Below, in pieces: positions 51,518 through 61,277 of a stretch of 64,000 bases of DNA. The notes under the pieces are model-generated. The model searched no databases. It was not told where the DNA came from and saw nothing but the letters and a program-made list of their open reading frames with translations. The translations under genes were made by a program, and so were the position numbers. Within the stretch, counting starts at the first letter, position 1. The number at the start of each line of letters is the position of its first letter. The DNA is from Crocinitomicaceae bacterium. Its GTDB lineage: Bacteria; Bacteroidota; Bacteroidia; Flavobacteriales_D; Crocinitomicaceae. The stretch lies in NCBI GenBank assembly GCA_030830895.1, contig JAURMC010000005.1, positions 91,030-155,029 of the forward strand, read 5' to 3'.

Positions 51518-52485
51518 TTTCTTGGTTCATACTTTCGCGCTAATTCTGCAATTTCTCGAATATGTTCGGGAGTGGTTCCACAACACCCCCCGACGATATT
51601 GACTAGTTTTTTCTCAAAAAAAGAAACCATTTTATCTCTCATAAGTGCTGCAGTTTCATCGTATTGACCAAAGGCGTTAGGGAGTCCGGCATTTGGATGT
51701 GCACTTACTGCAAAGGGAGCTCTTTCTGCCAAGGCACTTAAGTAGGGTTCCATCAATTCTGAACCCAAAGCACAATTCAATCCAATACTTAAAAGAGGCA
51801 TGTGTTGTAAGGAAATTAAAAAAGCCTCGGGGGTTTGGCCCGACAAGGTTCTTCCGCTGAGATCAGTTATGGTCCCTGAAACCATTATGGGCAAAGCCAT
51901 ATTCCGTTGTTCAAATACTTTCTCAGCAGCAAATAGTGCTGCCTTTGCGTTCAAGGTATCAAAAACAGTCTCAATTAGTAAAATATCTACACCACCATCC
52001 ATCAGAGCGTTGATTTGATGTGCATAGGCCCTTGATAAATCATCAAATGTAACGGCACGAAATCCTGGATTATTAACATCAGGAGAAATAGAGGCAGTGC
52101 GGTTGGTAGGTCCGATAGAGCCGGCTACAAAACGCGGCCGGTCCAAGAATAATTTTGTTGCTTCTTTTGCTAGGCGCGCGCCTTGAAAGTTAATGTCGTA
52201 AACGGCTTCTTCCAATTGGTAATCTGCTTGCGCAATTGTCGTGCCTGAAAACGTGTTTGTTTCAATAATGTCGGCACCTGCTGCTAAATAAGCCTTGTGA
52301 ATTTCAAATATGATATCGGGCCGGGTAATGTTTAACAAATCATTATTACCTTGCAAGGATTCGCTATGGCTTTTGAATACTTCACCACGAAAATCCTCCT
52401 CAGTCAAGGTATACCGCTGGATCATGGTGCCCATTGCGCCATCCAATATCAGAATTCGATCCTGAAGTAATGTTGTTATATCCAT
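51505..52485 (-). CDS. metH: methionine synthase homocysteine-binding module (separate ORF)
   Basis: [71 protein letters not shown]. Confidence 0.95.
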   Translation of the reverse strand: MDITTLLQDRILILDGAMGTMIQRYTLTEEDFRGEVFKSHSESLQGNNDLLNITRPDIIFEIHKAYLAAGADIIETNTFSGTTIAQADYQLEEAVYDINFQGARLAKEATKLFLDRPRFVAGSIGPTNRTASISPDVNNPGFRAVTFDDLSRAYAHQINALMDGGVDILLIETVFDTLNAKAALFAAEKVFEQRNMALPIMVSGTITDLSGRTLSGQTPEAFLISLQHMPLLSIGLNCALGSELMEPYLSALAERAPFAVSAHPNAGLPNAFGQYDETAALMRDKMVSFFEKKLVNIVGGCCGTTPEHIREIAELARKYEPRKWES

Positions 52486-52518
52486 TCTAATTTTTAAGGA
52501 AGAAAAGGCGCTTGCCTG

Positions 52519-52617
52519 AACTTATCTTTTTCCATTTGGAATAGGAATTGGCACCTTATTTTTCAACAGGTTGCCAAGGTATCATAGGGCCGGTCCCTCC
52601 ACCTTTCTTCATAAGTT
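52519..52617 (-). promoter_or_regulatory. SAM-I (S-box) riboswitch aptamer upstream of split metH
   Basis: Minus strand: aacttatgaagaaaggtggagggaccggccctatgataccttggcaacctgttgaaaaataaggtgccaattcctattccaaatggaaaaagataagtt. Canonical AGGTGGAGGGACYGGCCCTATGA(A/T)ACCTYGGCAACC core, and a perfect P1 AACTTAT/ATAAGTT. Confidence 0.95.
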
Positions 52618-52700
52618 AATTTCGCAAAGAACTGGTGCAAAAATAAAGAGTAATTTGCAAATATTTGATGTATTACGAGATGTTTTTTAATTTAACACAT

Positions 52701-54263
52701 ATGAAATTACTCCTTTTCGCATGCTTTTTTCTTCCTGCTATAATTCTAGCACAGGTAAATCTCACTAGTTCTAACCTTCCCATCGTTAAGATTGTTGTTC
52801 CAGTGGGGCAACAAATCAATGACAATACGAGAATTGTTTGTGATATGGGAATAATTGACAACCCCAACAATGTTAATTTAATTAATGACCCATTTAATAA
52901 TTACAACGGAAAGATTGCCATTGAAATACGTGGATCAACCTCACAACAATACCCAAAAAAAAGCTATGGTTTTGAAACTCAAACGGGTTTAGGTAGTAAT
53001 AACAACGTTGCTTTAATGGGATTACCTGTCGAAAACGATTGGATATTAAACGGCCCTTATCCGGATAAAACTTTATTAAGAAACGCTTTAACGTATGAAT
53101 TGTCGCGCAAAATGGGGCATTATTCTTCGAGATTCAGGTTTTGTGAATTACTCATTAATAATCAATATTTGGGAGTTTACATTCTATTAGAACGAATTAA
53201 AAGAGACAATGATCGAGTAAACATTGCCCGTTTGGATCAAGATGACCTGGCAGGTGACTCATTAACCGGAGGATATATAGTTAAAGTAGATAAGCTCACA
53301 GGAGAAGTAGGAACCACTTGGAACTCAAATTTCAGCAATGAGGTGGTATTTCAATTTCACGACCCCGAATCCGATGAACTTCAACCGGCCCAAGTCAATT
53401 ATATTCAAAGTTATATTTCTGATTTTGAGAATGCGATTCAATCTAATCCCGAAAGCAACTATTTGCAATGGATTGAACCCATATCCTTTTATGATTTTTT
53501 TATTTTACAGGAACTTGGCAGAACAGTGGACGGTTATCGTTCTAGTTCGTTCATGTACAAAGATAAAAACTCAGGAAGTTTTCAAGGTAAATTGGTAGCG
53601 GGGCCCATGTGGGATTTTAACCTTTCATACGGTAACGCTGATTATTGCGAAGCATTTGAAACTACTGGATGGCAATACAACTTTGACCAAATTTGCAATT
53701 TCACCACCCAAATACCATTTTGGTGGAAACGCTTACTCGACGCCCCGAGTTATAGAAACGGCTTGCGTTGTCGGTGGAATGAATTACGAGAAGGCCCCTT
53801 GCATACCGATTCATTGTTTCAATGGATTGATTCTATGTCAAATTACCTGCAAAATGCAAGAATTCGAAATTTTCAAAAATGGCCAATTATTGGACAATAC
53901 GTTAATTGGAATGCCTTCGTTGGTAATACTTATCAAGAAGATTTGGACTTCATGAAAGATTATATAAACCAAAGAGCTGCTTGGTTGGATATTAACATTC
54001 CAGGGAATTGCAACCTTGGCTTATCTGAAAGCACTTTTGAACCATTAATTAGTTGTTACCCAAACCCTGCTCATGATTGGATATTTATAAAAGGTAATAA
54101 ATCTGACATTAGAATTGATGTGCTGGACATGGAAGGGAAAATTATCATGTCTCAACCTATAAGTGACGCATTAAATGTAGAGAATTTAACGAAAGGAATG
54201 TATTTTCTAAGAGGAGCCACCTTAACCGGTCAACAACAAATCCTCCGATTTATCAAACAATGA
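52701..54263 (+). CDS. secreted CotH-like spore-coat kinase family protein with T9SS sorting domain
   Basis: KIAIEIRGSTSQQYPKKSYGFET, GLPVENDWILNGPYPDKTLLRNALTYELSRKMG, GPMWDFNLSYGNADY; C-term ISCYPNPAHDWIFIKG...GMYFLRG. Start set at MKLLLFACFF. Confidence 0.92.
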   Translation: MKLLLFACFFLPAIILAQVNLTSSNLPIVKIVVPVGQQINDNTRIVCDMGIIDNPNNVNLINDPFNNYNGKIAIEIRGSTSQQYPKKSYGFETQTGLGSNNNVALMGLPVENDWILNGPYPDKTLLRNALTYELSRKMGHYSSRFRFCELLINNQYLGVYILLERIKRDNDRVNIARLDQDDLAGDSLTGGYIVKVDKLTGEVGTTWNSNFSNEVVFQFHDPESDELQPAQVNYIQSYISDFENAIQSNPESNYLQWIEPISFYDFFILQELGRTVDGYRSSSFMYKDKNSGSFQGKLVAGPMWDFNLSYGNADYCEAFETTGWQYNFDQICNFTTQIPFWWKRLLDAPSYRNGLRCRWNELREGPLHTDSLFQWIDSMSNYLQNARIRNFQKWPIIGQYVNWNAFVGNTYQEDLDFMKDYINQRAAWLDINIPGNCNLGLSESTFEPLISCYPNPAHDWIFIKGNKSDIRIDVLDMEGKIIMSQPISDALNVENLTKGMYFLRGATLTGQQQILRFIKQ

Positions 54264-54619
54264 AACGTTTCATTAAAAGTTTTTATTACGCAATCGCGGG
54301 TATTCAATACCATTTAAAAAGTGGGCTAAATATTAAAATTCAAGTGTTATTGGGCATTATCGCCATTACTCTAGGAATCATTTTATCTATTGACCCTTTG
54401 GAATGGGTCTTATTAACGATAATTATCTCTGGAGTTTTAGCTTTAGAAACCCTTAACAGTTCGATTGAGTTATTGTGCGATGTGGTTACCCTTGATCACC
54501 ATGAAGGCATTAAAAAAATTAAAGACCTTGCGGCAGGAGCTGTTCTTCTGTTTTCCTTCGGTGCGCTAATCGGAGGTATACTAATTTTCCTTCCTAAAAT
54601 TTGGGCCTTTATTCCCTAA
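54260..54619 (+). CDS. dgkA: diacylglycerol kinase family protein
   Basis: 119 aa; LETLNSSIELLCDVVTLDHHEGIKKIKDLAAGAVL. Confidence 0.93.
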   Translation: MKRFIKSFYYAIAGIQYHLKSGLNIKIQVLLGIIAITLGIILSIDPLEWVLLTIIISGVLALETLNSSIELLCDVVTLDHHEGIKKIKDLAAGAVLLFSFGALIGGILIFLPKIWAFIP

Positions 54620-55698
54620 AGTGCTGTAAATTTTCCACCGCCCATATTCAATACCCCTCCCTTTAGCTGAAGTGTTAGTAGTAGCCCCATTAATTGAGCT
54701 GTTGATATACCGCACTTAAAAGATAATTCATCTAAATACAACGATTCGTGCCTCTTTAAATGGCATAACACATTTTTTTCCTCCAAATTTAGATCAAGGA
54801 ACATGGATTTTTGGGTAGTAGGTAAAAAATGATCCCATCCCATTATGTTTAGAAAATCCTTAGCCCCACTAATCAGATGGGCTTTTTGTTGACGAATCAG
54901 AGCATTACAACCTGCAGAGTGCTTTTGTTTCACAGATCCAGGAAAGGCAAAAACATCCCTGTTATATTCGTTTGCCAATTCAGCGGTAATTAAGGACCCT
55001 CCACGTTCTTTACTTTCCGCAACAATGACTGCGTCACAAAGCCCTGCAATGATTCGATTTCGTACTGGAAAGTTCTCTCTAACAGGATTAGAAAAAAGGG
55101 AATATTCACTTACAAGGCTCCCTTGGTTATCCATCATTTTTTGAGCAAGCGAAAAATTTTTAATGGGGAATACGTCCTTTAACCCATTGCCAAGTACTCC
55201 AACCGTAATAATGCCATTTTTAAGGCATGCCTCATGAGCTATTGCATCAATACCCAATGCAAGGCCAGATACTATAATAGGCTGTAAATCCTTTAAATCT
55301 GATACAAAATCCTTTACAATTTCTTTTCCGTATTCAGTAAAATTCCTCGTTCCAACCAAGGCAACAATTCTTCTGGCATTTAAATCTGCCTTCCCTTTCT
55401 GATATAAAACAATAGGTGCATCAGGACATTGACGTAATCGTCTCGGGTATGCATCATCTTGGAAAAAAAGTGCTGTAATTCCATTTTTATAACAAGCTTC
55501 TAATTCTTTTTCAGCTGAAATTAGCGCATTAGGACGGTCCATAGTTGCTAATTGCAAGTGCGTAAATCCGGTTAGATGTTTTAAATCCTGGATGGAAAGT
55601 TTGAAAAAATCCTCTGGGTATGCTAATTTTGATATTGCCGCATTAACTCTCACGGGCCCCATTCCCTTCAAAAAACTCAACGCTACCTTTTCCAACAT
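54616..55698 (-). CDS. dprA: DNA processing protein DprA
   Basis: VALVGTRNFTEYGKEIV, IVSGLALGIDAIAHEACL, NRIIAGLCDAVIVAESKERGGSLITAELANEYNRDVFAFPGS. Confidence 0.95.
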   Translation of the reverse strand: MLEKVALSFLKGMGPVRVNAAISKLAYPEDFFKLSIQDLKHLTGFTHLQLATMDRPNALISAEKELEACYKNGITALFFQDDAYPRRLRQCPDAPIVLYQKGKADLNARRIVALVGTRNFTEYGKEIVKDFVSDLKDLQPIIVSGLALGIDAIAHEACLKNGIITVGVLGNGLKDVFPIKNFSLAQKMMDNQGSLVSEYSLFSNPVRENFPVRNRIIAGLCDAVIVAESKERGGSLITAELANEYNRDVFAFPGSVKQKHSAGCNALIRQQKAHLISGAKDFLNIMGWDHFLPTTQKSMFLDLNLEEKNVLCHLKRHESLYLDELSFKCGISTAQLMGLLLTLQLKGGVLNMGGGKFTAL

Positions 55699-55759
55699 CC
55701 CAATAAAATTTGTTTTTTATCTTAGCAACACTAATTTAACTATTTAAATCAAGACTATT

Positions 55760-58102
55760 TTGAATAAGTGGATTTTTAACATATTGCTAATATTACCATT
55801 AGGGTTTTTCAGTCAAACTAACGTAACATTGACTGGTAAAGTGCAATCTACCGAAACTGGTTTTGCTATTCAAGGCGCAGTAATTAAAAATAATCAAAAT
55901 GCAGAAAAGATTAAATCAGATTCGGCTGGTACATTTACGATTGAGTTTAAAAATTTCCCAATTGATGTAAGCATTTCTGCCAACGGTTTTGAAAATCAAA
56001 AATTTCAAATTAATTCAGATCAATTTAAAGTATTTTCACTTGAAACGAAGCAACGCACACTGAATACAGTAGTAGTTAGCTCCGGCCGTCGAGACCAAAG
56101 AATTGAAGAAATTCCAATTTCCATTGAGATTATTAAACCCTCATTAATCGTCAATAAAGGGTTAACCAATTTGGCACAAGCTGTTGACCAATGCCCTGGG
56201 GTATATGTCATGGATGGACAGGTAAGTATCCGTGGAGGGGGGGGCTATGCTTATGGCGCGGGAAGTAGGGTATTACTATTATGGAATGGTATTCCTATGC
56301 TTTCTCCTGATATAGGAGACGCTAAATGGAATGCCGTGCCGATGGAACAAGCTTCCCAAATAGAGATATTAAAAGGAGCCTCATCTGTACTTTATGGATC
56401 TGGTGCATTAAATGGGATAATTGCGCTTAACGAACGAGAGCCGGGGCCGGATGGGGTTCTCGAGGCTAAAATTCAAAGTGGTATATATGATAATCCTTCA
56501 CGAAAGTCGCTCCAGTGGTGGGGAAAGGGAAAGGAACAATCATTCAACCCTATGTTTCATATGGCGGATTTATATGTTGGAAAGTCAATTAAAAACATGG
56601 GGTACACCATTGGAACAAATGTATTTTACAATGATGCCTTTCGCCAGGGTGAACAAGAAAAACGTGCGCGGATTAATGGGAGTTTCTTCTACCGTCCATT
56701 GAAGGAAGACAGTAAATGGAAAGTTGGCATGAGTTATAATTTACAGCTCCAAGATGCTGGGGTTTTTATATTATGGAAAAATGATTCTATGTGTTACCAA
56801 CCTTTGGACAATACCATATCAAGACAAAAAGCGGTGCGATTTAACATTGATCCTTACTTTAAGTTTATTGACCATAAAAACAATAAACACCACATTAGAA
56901 CTAGATACTATTTAGTCACGACAGGGAATGACGCCAAGGTATACGATGCCTCATTTGCACAGATGTATTATTTCGACTATCAGTATCAAAAAAAGATAAA
57001 AGACGGTACTAATGTTACACTTGGAGCCACCAATACGCTCAATAAGATTACAAGTTGGGTTTTTGGAGATCATATTAGTGAAAATGCTGCCGCTTATAGT
57101 CAACTAGAAATAAAAGTAAAAAAATGGGATTTTACGACTGGATTGAGATTAGAATTCTGTAAATTAGATACACTACCATTGGATTCTAAAGTAACCATTG
57201 GGCAATTTGAATCCCCCATATATCCCATTCTGCGTGCGGGAATTCATTATGAACCGTACAAGGGAACTCACCTCAGAGGTTCATTGGGACAGGGTATTCG
57301 ATTTCCTTCAATAGCCGAACGATTTGTATCCGCCTCAGTAGGTGGTGTGATTATTTTTAAGAACCCGACCCTTCATCCGGAAACTGGTTCTGCGGCTGAA
57401 CTTGGCGTTAAACAAATCTTTAAAATTGGGGGTTGGAAAGCGGTGGCCGACGTTGCTGGATTTGCTAATTATTATTCGAATATGACGGAGTTTACCTTTG
57501 GGTTGTATAAACCAGACAGCATCACGGTATTACAAACTACAAATCCAGACACCATTAATTACTTTTACAATTGGGTAGGATTTCAGGCTCAAAATGCAGA
57601 ACAAGCACTCATTAGCGGAGCTGAATTCTCTTTCAACAGCATGGGTAAAATCGGTGAAGTAGATTTAACTACCCTAATCGGATATACTTATATGTATCCC
57701 ATAAGTCTTAATAAAGATTCCATTTACAAACTATCCTTCTCAGACCCAAGTACAAACATGTTAAAATATCGATTTAATCACATGGCCAAGGCCGATATTC
57801 AAGCAACTTACAAATCTATAAGTATTGGTCTATCTTCGAGGTATAACAGCTATATGAAGAACATCGACAGGGTATTTGAAGACGGGGTTCTTGGGGAAGA
57901 GTTATTGGTTGGAATGGCCCACTACAGATCAGTTTTCAATAAGGGTGTCGCTGTTTTTGATGCGCGCTTTGGATATCAAATTAATGAAGCGTTTAAAGTT
58001 AATTTTATTGCTAATAATGTGTTTAATAAAGAATATGTCAGTAGGCCTGGCGATGTACAGGCTCCAAGAAACTTCATCCTTCAAATGCAATTAGCGTTGT
58101 AA
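55760..58102 (+). CDS. TonB-dependent receptor with carboxypeptidase-regulatory-like N-terminal domain (apparent TTG start)
   Basis: Plug motif QVSIRGGGGYAYGAGSRVLLLWNGIPML, EILKGASSVLYGSGALNGIIAL; C-terminal FIANNVFNKEYVSRPGDVQAPRNFILQMQLAL. Confidence 0.93.
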   Translation: MNKWIFNILLILPLGFFSQTNVTLTGKVQSTETGFAIQGAVIKNNQNAEKIKSDSAGTFTIEFKNFPIDVSISANGFENQKFQINSDQFKVFSLETKQRTLNTVVVSSGRRDQRIEEIPISIEIIKPSLIVNKGLTNLAQAVDQCPGVYVMDGQVSIRGGGGYAYGAGSRVLLLWNGIPMLSPDIGDAKWNAVPMEQASQIEILKGASSVLYGSGALNGIIALNEREPGPDGVLEAKIQSGIYDNPSRKSLQWWGKGKEQSFNPMFHMADLYVGKSIKNMGYTIGTNVFYNDAFRQGEQEKRARINGSFFYRPLKEDSKWKVGMSYNLQLQDAGVFILWKNDSMCYQPLDNTISRQKAVRFNIDPYFKFIDHKNNKHHIRTRYYLVTTGNDAKVYDASFAQMYYFDYQYQKKIKDGTNVTLGATNTLNKITSWVFGDHISENAAAYSQLEIKVKKWDFTTGLRLEFCKLDTLPLDSKVTIGQFESPIYPILRAGIHYEPYKGTHLRGSLGQGIRFPSIAERFVSASVGGVIIFKNPTLHPETGSAAELGVKQIFKIGGWKAVADVAGFANYYSNMTEFTFGLYKPDSITVLQTTNPDTINYFYNWVGFQAQNAEQALISGAEFSFNSMGKIGEVDLTTLIGYTYMYPISLNKDSIYKLSFSDPSTNMLKYRFNHMAKADIQATYKSISIGLSSRYNSYMKNIDRVFEDGVLGEELLVGMAHYRSVFNKGVAVFDARFGYQINEAFKVNFIANNVFNKEYVSRPGDVQAPRNFILQMQLAL

Positions 58103-58135
58103 TTTTTTGTTTCTTTAAGCCCCAAAACCAACACT

Positions 58136-60520
58136 ATGCGCTACTTATTATTACTGCTCTACTTTTCGTTGTTTTTCACATTTTCTTTCGCTCAATTGCA
58201 TGGAGTAGTTACTGATCAATCTACCGGAAAGCCGTTGTATGGTGTAAAAATATATTCCTCAACTGGAGAAAAACAACTTTCTGATTTCGACGGGAAGTTT
58301 AGTTTTAGCAATACAACCCTTCCCTTAAAATTAGTTTTCAATTTATTAGAATATCGAATAGATACCGTAGTTGTTACTTCAATAAGTACTTTGAATCATG
58401 CCATGCGGGTGAATGAAAAAACAGAGCAAACCGTGGTGGTATCCGCAAATAAACGCGCACAAAAAATTGAAGAAATCCCAATTTCGATTGAAGTAATTAA
58501 GCCTCGCTTAATTGAAAACAAGGGGATGGTAAATTTAGAGCAAGCGGTGGAACAAACACCGGGTGTCTTTACCATGGATGGTCAAGTGAGCATTCGAGGT
58601 GGTTCAGGCTTTGCATACGGTGCAGGAAGTCGGGTTATGATGCTATGGAATGGCTTACCCCTGCTATCAGGGTATGCGGGGGATGCCCAATGGAATGCGA
58701 TCCCAATAGAACAAGCATCCCAAGTTGAAGTGATTAAAGGAGCCTCTTCCGTTCTCTATGGAAGCGGCGCATTGAATGGCGTTATTGCTTTGTCGGAAAA
58801 AGAACCTGGTTTAGTTCCAGAAACTAAAATACGCGTGCAAGCAGGAATTTACGATGCTCCAAAGCGAAAGTCGATGAAATGGTGGGGACCAGATAGTTCC
58901 CAGCTATTCAATCCCATGAATCAGCAAGTCGAATTTTTTAGAAGTCAAATGTTTAAGAAAACGGGATATACGGTTTCAACGGTTTTCTACAACGACCAAG
59001 GGTATCGTCAAGGAGAAACGGAAACAAGGGGAAGAATTAGTGGAACCTTATACCTGCGTCCGGTTAAAATTGAACGCTTGAAGGCTGGTGTTAGTTTTAA
59101 TTACCAATTTCATAAAACAGGGAGTTTTATTATTTGGCAAAGTGATTCCTTAGGGTATACACCCAGTGGGGGTGCCGATACCGCAAATCCTGCTTCAACC
59201 TTGACATATAACTTTTCAAACCGGTTATTTATTGACCCTTATGTAAAGTACATTGATAAATTCAATAACAAGCATACATTAAAGACGAGGGCCTATCTAA
59301 CAACGAATAATAATATAAGCAATAACCAGCAAAGTAATGGTGCAGTAGTATACATGGCCGATTACAACTTTCAACGCAATTTTAAATCGGGTGGGACTTT
59401 AATCACTGGGTTGTTTGGAACCCATAACGTTGTGTTTTCAAATCTTTTTGGAGACCATACTTCTAACAATGCTGCATGGTATACACAATATGATCACCAC
59501 ATTGGTAAATTTGATATTACCGCTGGAATGCGCGCGGAGTATTTCACCATGGACAATAAGCAAGGGGATTCCGATTACAAAATTGGAAACATGGTACTCC
59601 CTGTTTATCCGGTTTTTAGGGCCGGCGCTCATTATGAGTTGAAAAAATACACGCATTTGAGGGCTTCCATGGGTCAAGGAATCAGATATCCTTCCGTTGG
59701 TGAGCGCTTCACCAGCACATCGGTTGGAGCATTAAATATCTTCCCTAATCCAAACTTAACGCCTGAAACCGGTTGGTCAGCGGAAATTGGAATCAAACAA
59801 GGGGTTAAAATGGGGGATTGGAAAGGTATGATTGATGTATCGGGGTTCGTTAATAATTACAATAACATGATTGAGTTTTCTTTTGGATTTTTCAACCCTG
59901 CTAATGGAAACAGCATCAATGTATTTACGCCTCAAGGACAGGCTGAATTATTATACGTGCAACAAACCTTAGGATATACCATTAATCAAATCATCGGGTT
60001 TGGAGCGCAGAATGTGGAAAAAGCCAGAATCTCAGGAGTTGAATTTTCATTCAATAGTACAGGAAAGATTGGGGAAGTGGAAGTTGTATCACTTCTGGGA
60101 TATACCTATATGAATCCAATCTCATTAAATCGTGACACACTTTACACCATGTGGAGCTCTGATACTTCAGGTATTTTAAAATATCGCTTTAAACACTTGG
60201 TACGTGCGGATGTTGAGGCTGTATATAAAAAGTGGAGTTTTGGGGTTTCAAGCCGTTACAATAGTTTTATGAAAAATATTGATAAGGTATTTGAAGAAGC
60301 AATTGCAGGAAATACGTATATTCTTCCTGGGTTAAAAGCTTATCGAAACATATACAATAAAGGAAATCTGGTTTTTGATGCGCGCATTGGCTACCAAGTA
60401 AACGACGCCTTTAAAGTGAGCTTTATCGCAAATAACGTATTTAATTCTGAAACTACGAGTCGTCCTGGAGATATTCAAGCACCTCGGAACTTCTTAGTTC
60501 AATTAGCAATAAAATTCTAA
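58136..60520 (+). CDS. TonB-dependent receptor, tandem paralogue of the preceding gene
   Basis: QVSIRGGSGFAYGAGSRVMMLWNGLPLLSG, EVIKGASSVLYGSGALNGVIALSEKEPG; ends FIANNVFNSETTSRPGDIQAPRNFLVQLAIKF. Confidence 0.94.
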   Translation: MRYLLLLLYFSLFFTFSFAQLHGVVTDQSTGKPLYGVKIYSSTGEKQLSDFDGKFSFSNTTLPLKLVFNLLEYRIDTVVVTSISTLNHAMRVNEKTEQTVVVSANKRAQKIEEIPISIEVIKPRLIENKGMVNLEQAVEQTPGVFTMDGQVSIRGGSGFAYGAGSRVMMLWNGLPLLSGYAGDAQWNAIPIEQASQVEVIKGASSVLYGSGALNGVIALSEKEPGLVPETKIRVQAGIYDAPKRKSMKWWGPDSSQLFNPMNQQVEFFRSQMFKKTGYTVSTVFYNDQGYRQGETETRGRISGTLYLRPVKIERLKAGVSFNYQFHKTGSFIIWQSDSLGYTPSGGADTANPASTLTYNFSNRLFIDPYVKYIDKFNNKHTLKTRAYLTTNNNISNNQQSNGAVVYMADYNFQRNFKSGGTLITGLFGTHNVVFSNLFGDHTSNNAAWYTQYDHHIGKFDITAGMRAEYFTMDNKQGDSDYKIGNMVLPVYPVFRAGAHYELKKYTHLRASMGQGIRYPSVGERFTSTSVGALNIFPNPNLTPETGWSAEIGIKQGVKMGDWKGMIDVSGFVNNYNNMIEFSFGFFNPANGNSINVFTPQGQAELLYVQQTLGYTINQIIGFGAQNVEKARISGVEFSFNSTGKIGEVEVVSLLGYTYMNPISLNRDTLYTMWSSDTSGILKYRFKHLVRADVEAVYKKWSFGVSSRYNSFMKNIDKVFEEAIAGNTYILPGLKAYRNIYNKGNLVFDARIGYQVNDAFKVSFIANNVFNSETTSRPGDIQAPRNFLVQLAIKF

Positions 60521-61236
60521 TGAGAGTGTTGGGCATTATTCCTGCGCGTTTTGGATCGAGTAGGTTCCCCGGTAAACCTTTAATCGATATCAAGGGAAAA
60601 ACAATGATTCAACGGGTTTATGAAGGCGCATGTAAATGCCCTGAACTGTCCCGGGTCATAGTTGCTACGGATGATGATCAAATTTTTCAGCATGTTCAAT
60701 CGTTCGGAGGTGAGGTAATGATGACTTTGTCTACACATCAATCAGGCACGGAACGTTGTGGTGAAATTGCTGCGCACTTTCCAGAAATGGATATTGTATT
60801 AAATATTCAAGGAGATGAGCCCTTAGTAGATCCCCGTCAACTTTCACAATTAATTCAAGAATTTAATAATGAGGGGGTTGATATAGCAACCTTAGTAACA
60901 AAACATATCGAAAATTCAGAACTGAATAATCCCAATCGAATTAAAGTGGTGCTAAATTATAAACACGATGCCTTACTTTTTAGCCGAGCTACAATTCCGT
61001 CTTTACATTATCCTTCAGTAATTGTGCCCATGCGACATATTGGCTTGTACGGTTTCCGAAATGTTATCCTTCAAAAACTCGTTGCCTTACCCGTCACTGA
61101 ACTCGAGCAAAGCGAGTCGCTTGAGCAACTTAGGTGGTTGTATTATGGTTTTAAAATAAGAGCGGTTATCACAGAGATTGAAACGCCGAACATTGATGTT
61201 CCTGAAGACCTTGAGAAGGTTCTGCGACTCCTTTAA
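60520..61236 (+). CDS. kdsB: 3-deoxy-manno-octulosonate cytidylyltransferase
   Basis: IIPARFGSSRFPGKPL, SGTERCGEIA, VLNIQGDEPLVDP. Confidence 0.96.
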   Translation: MRVLGIIPARFGSSRFPGKPLIDIKGKTMIQRVYEGACKCPELSRVIVATDDDQIFQHVQSFGGEVMMTLSTHQSGTERCGEIAAHFPEMDIVLNIQGDEPLVDPRQLSQLIQEFNNEGVDIATLVTKHIENSELNNPNRIKVVLNYKHDALLFSRATIPSLHYPSVIVPMRHIGLYGFRNVILQKLVALPVTELEQSESLEQLRWLYYGFKIRAVITEIETPNIDVPEDLEKVLRLL

Positions 61237-61265
61237 ATGAATTTTTATTTCTTTTTAAGTTTTTG

Positions 61266-61273
61266 TAAATTTG
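61266..61273 (+). promoter_or_regulatory. possible Bacteroidota -7 promoter element (TAnnTTTG)
   Basis: TAAATTTG is 4 nt upstream of the ATG at 61278; would imply a leaderless or very short leader transcript. Confidence 0.25.
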
Positions 61274-61277
61274 AAAC

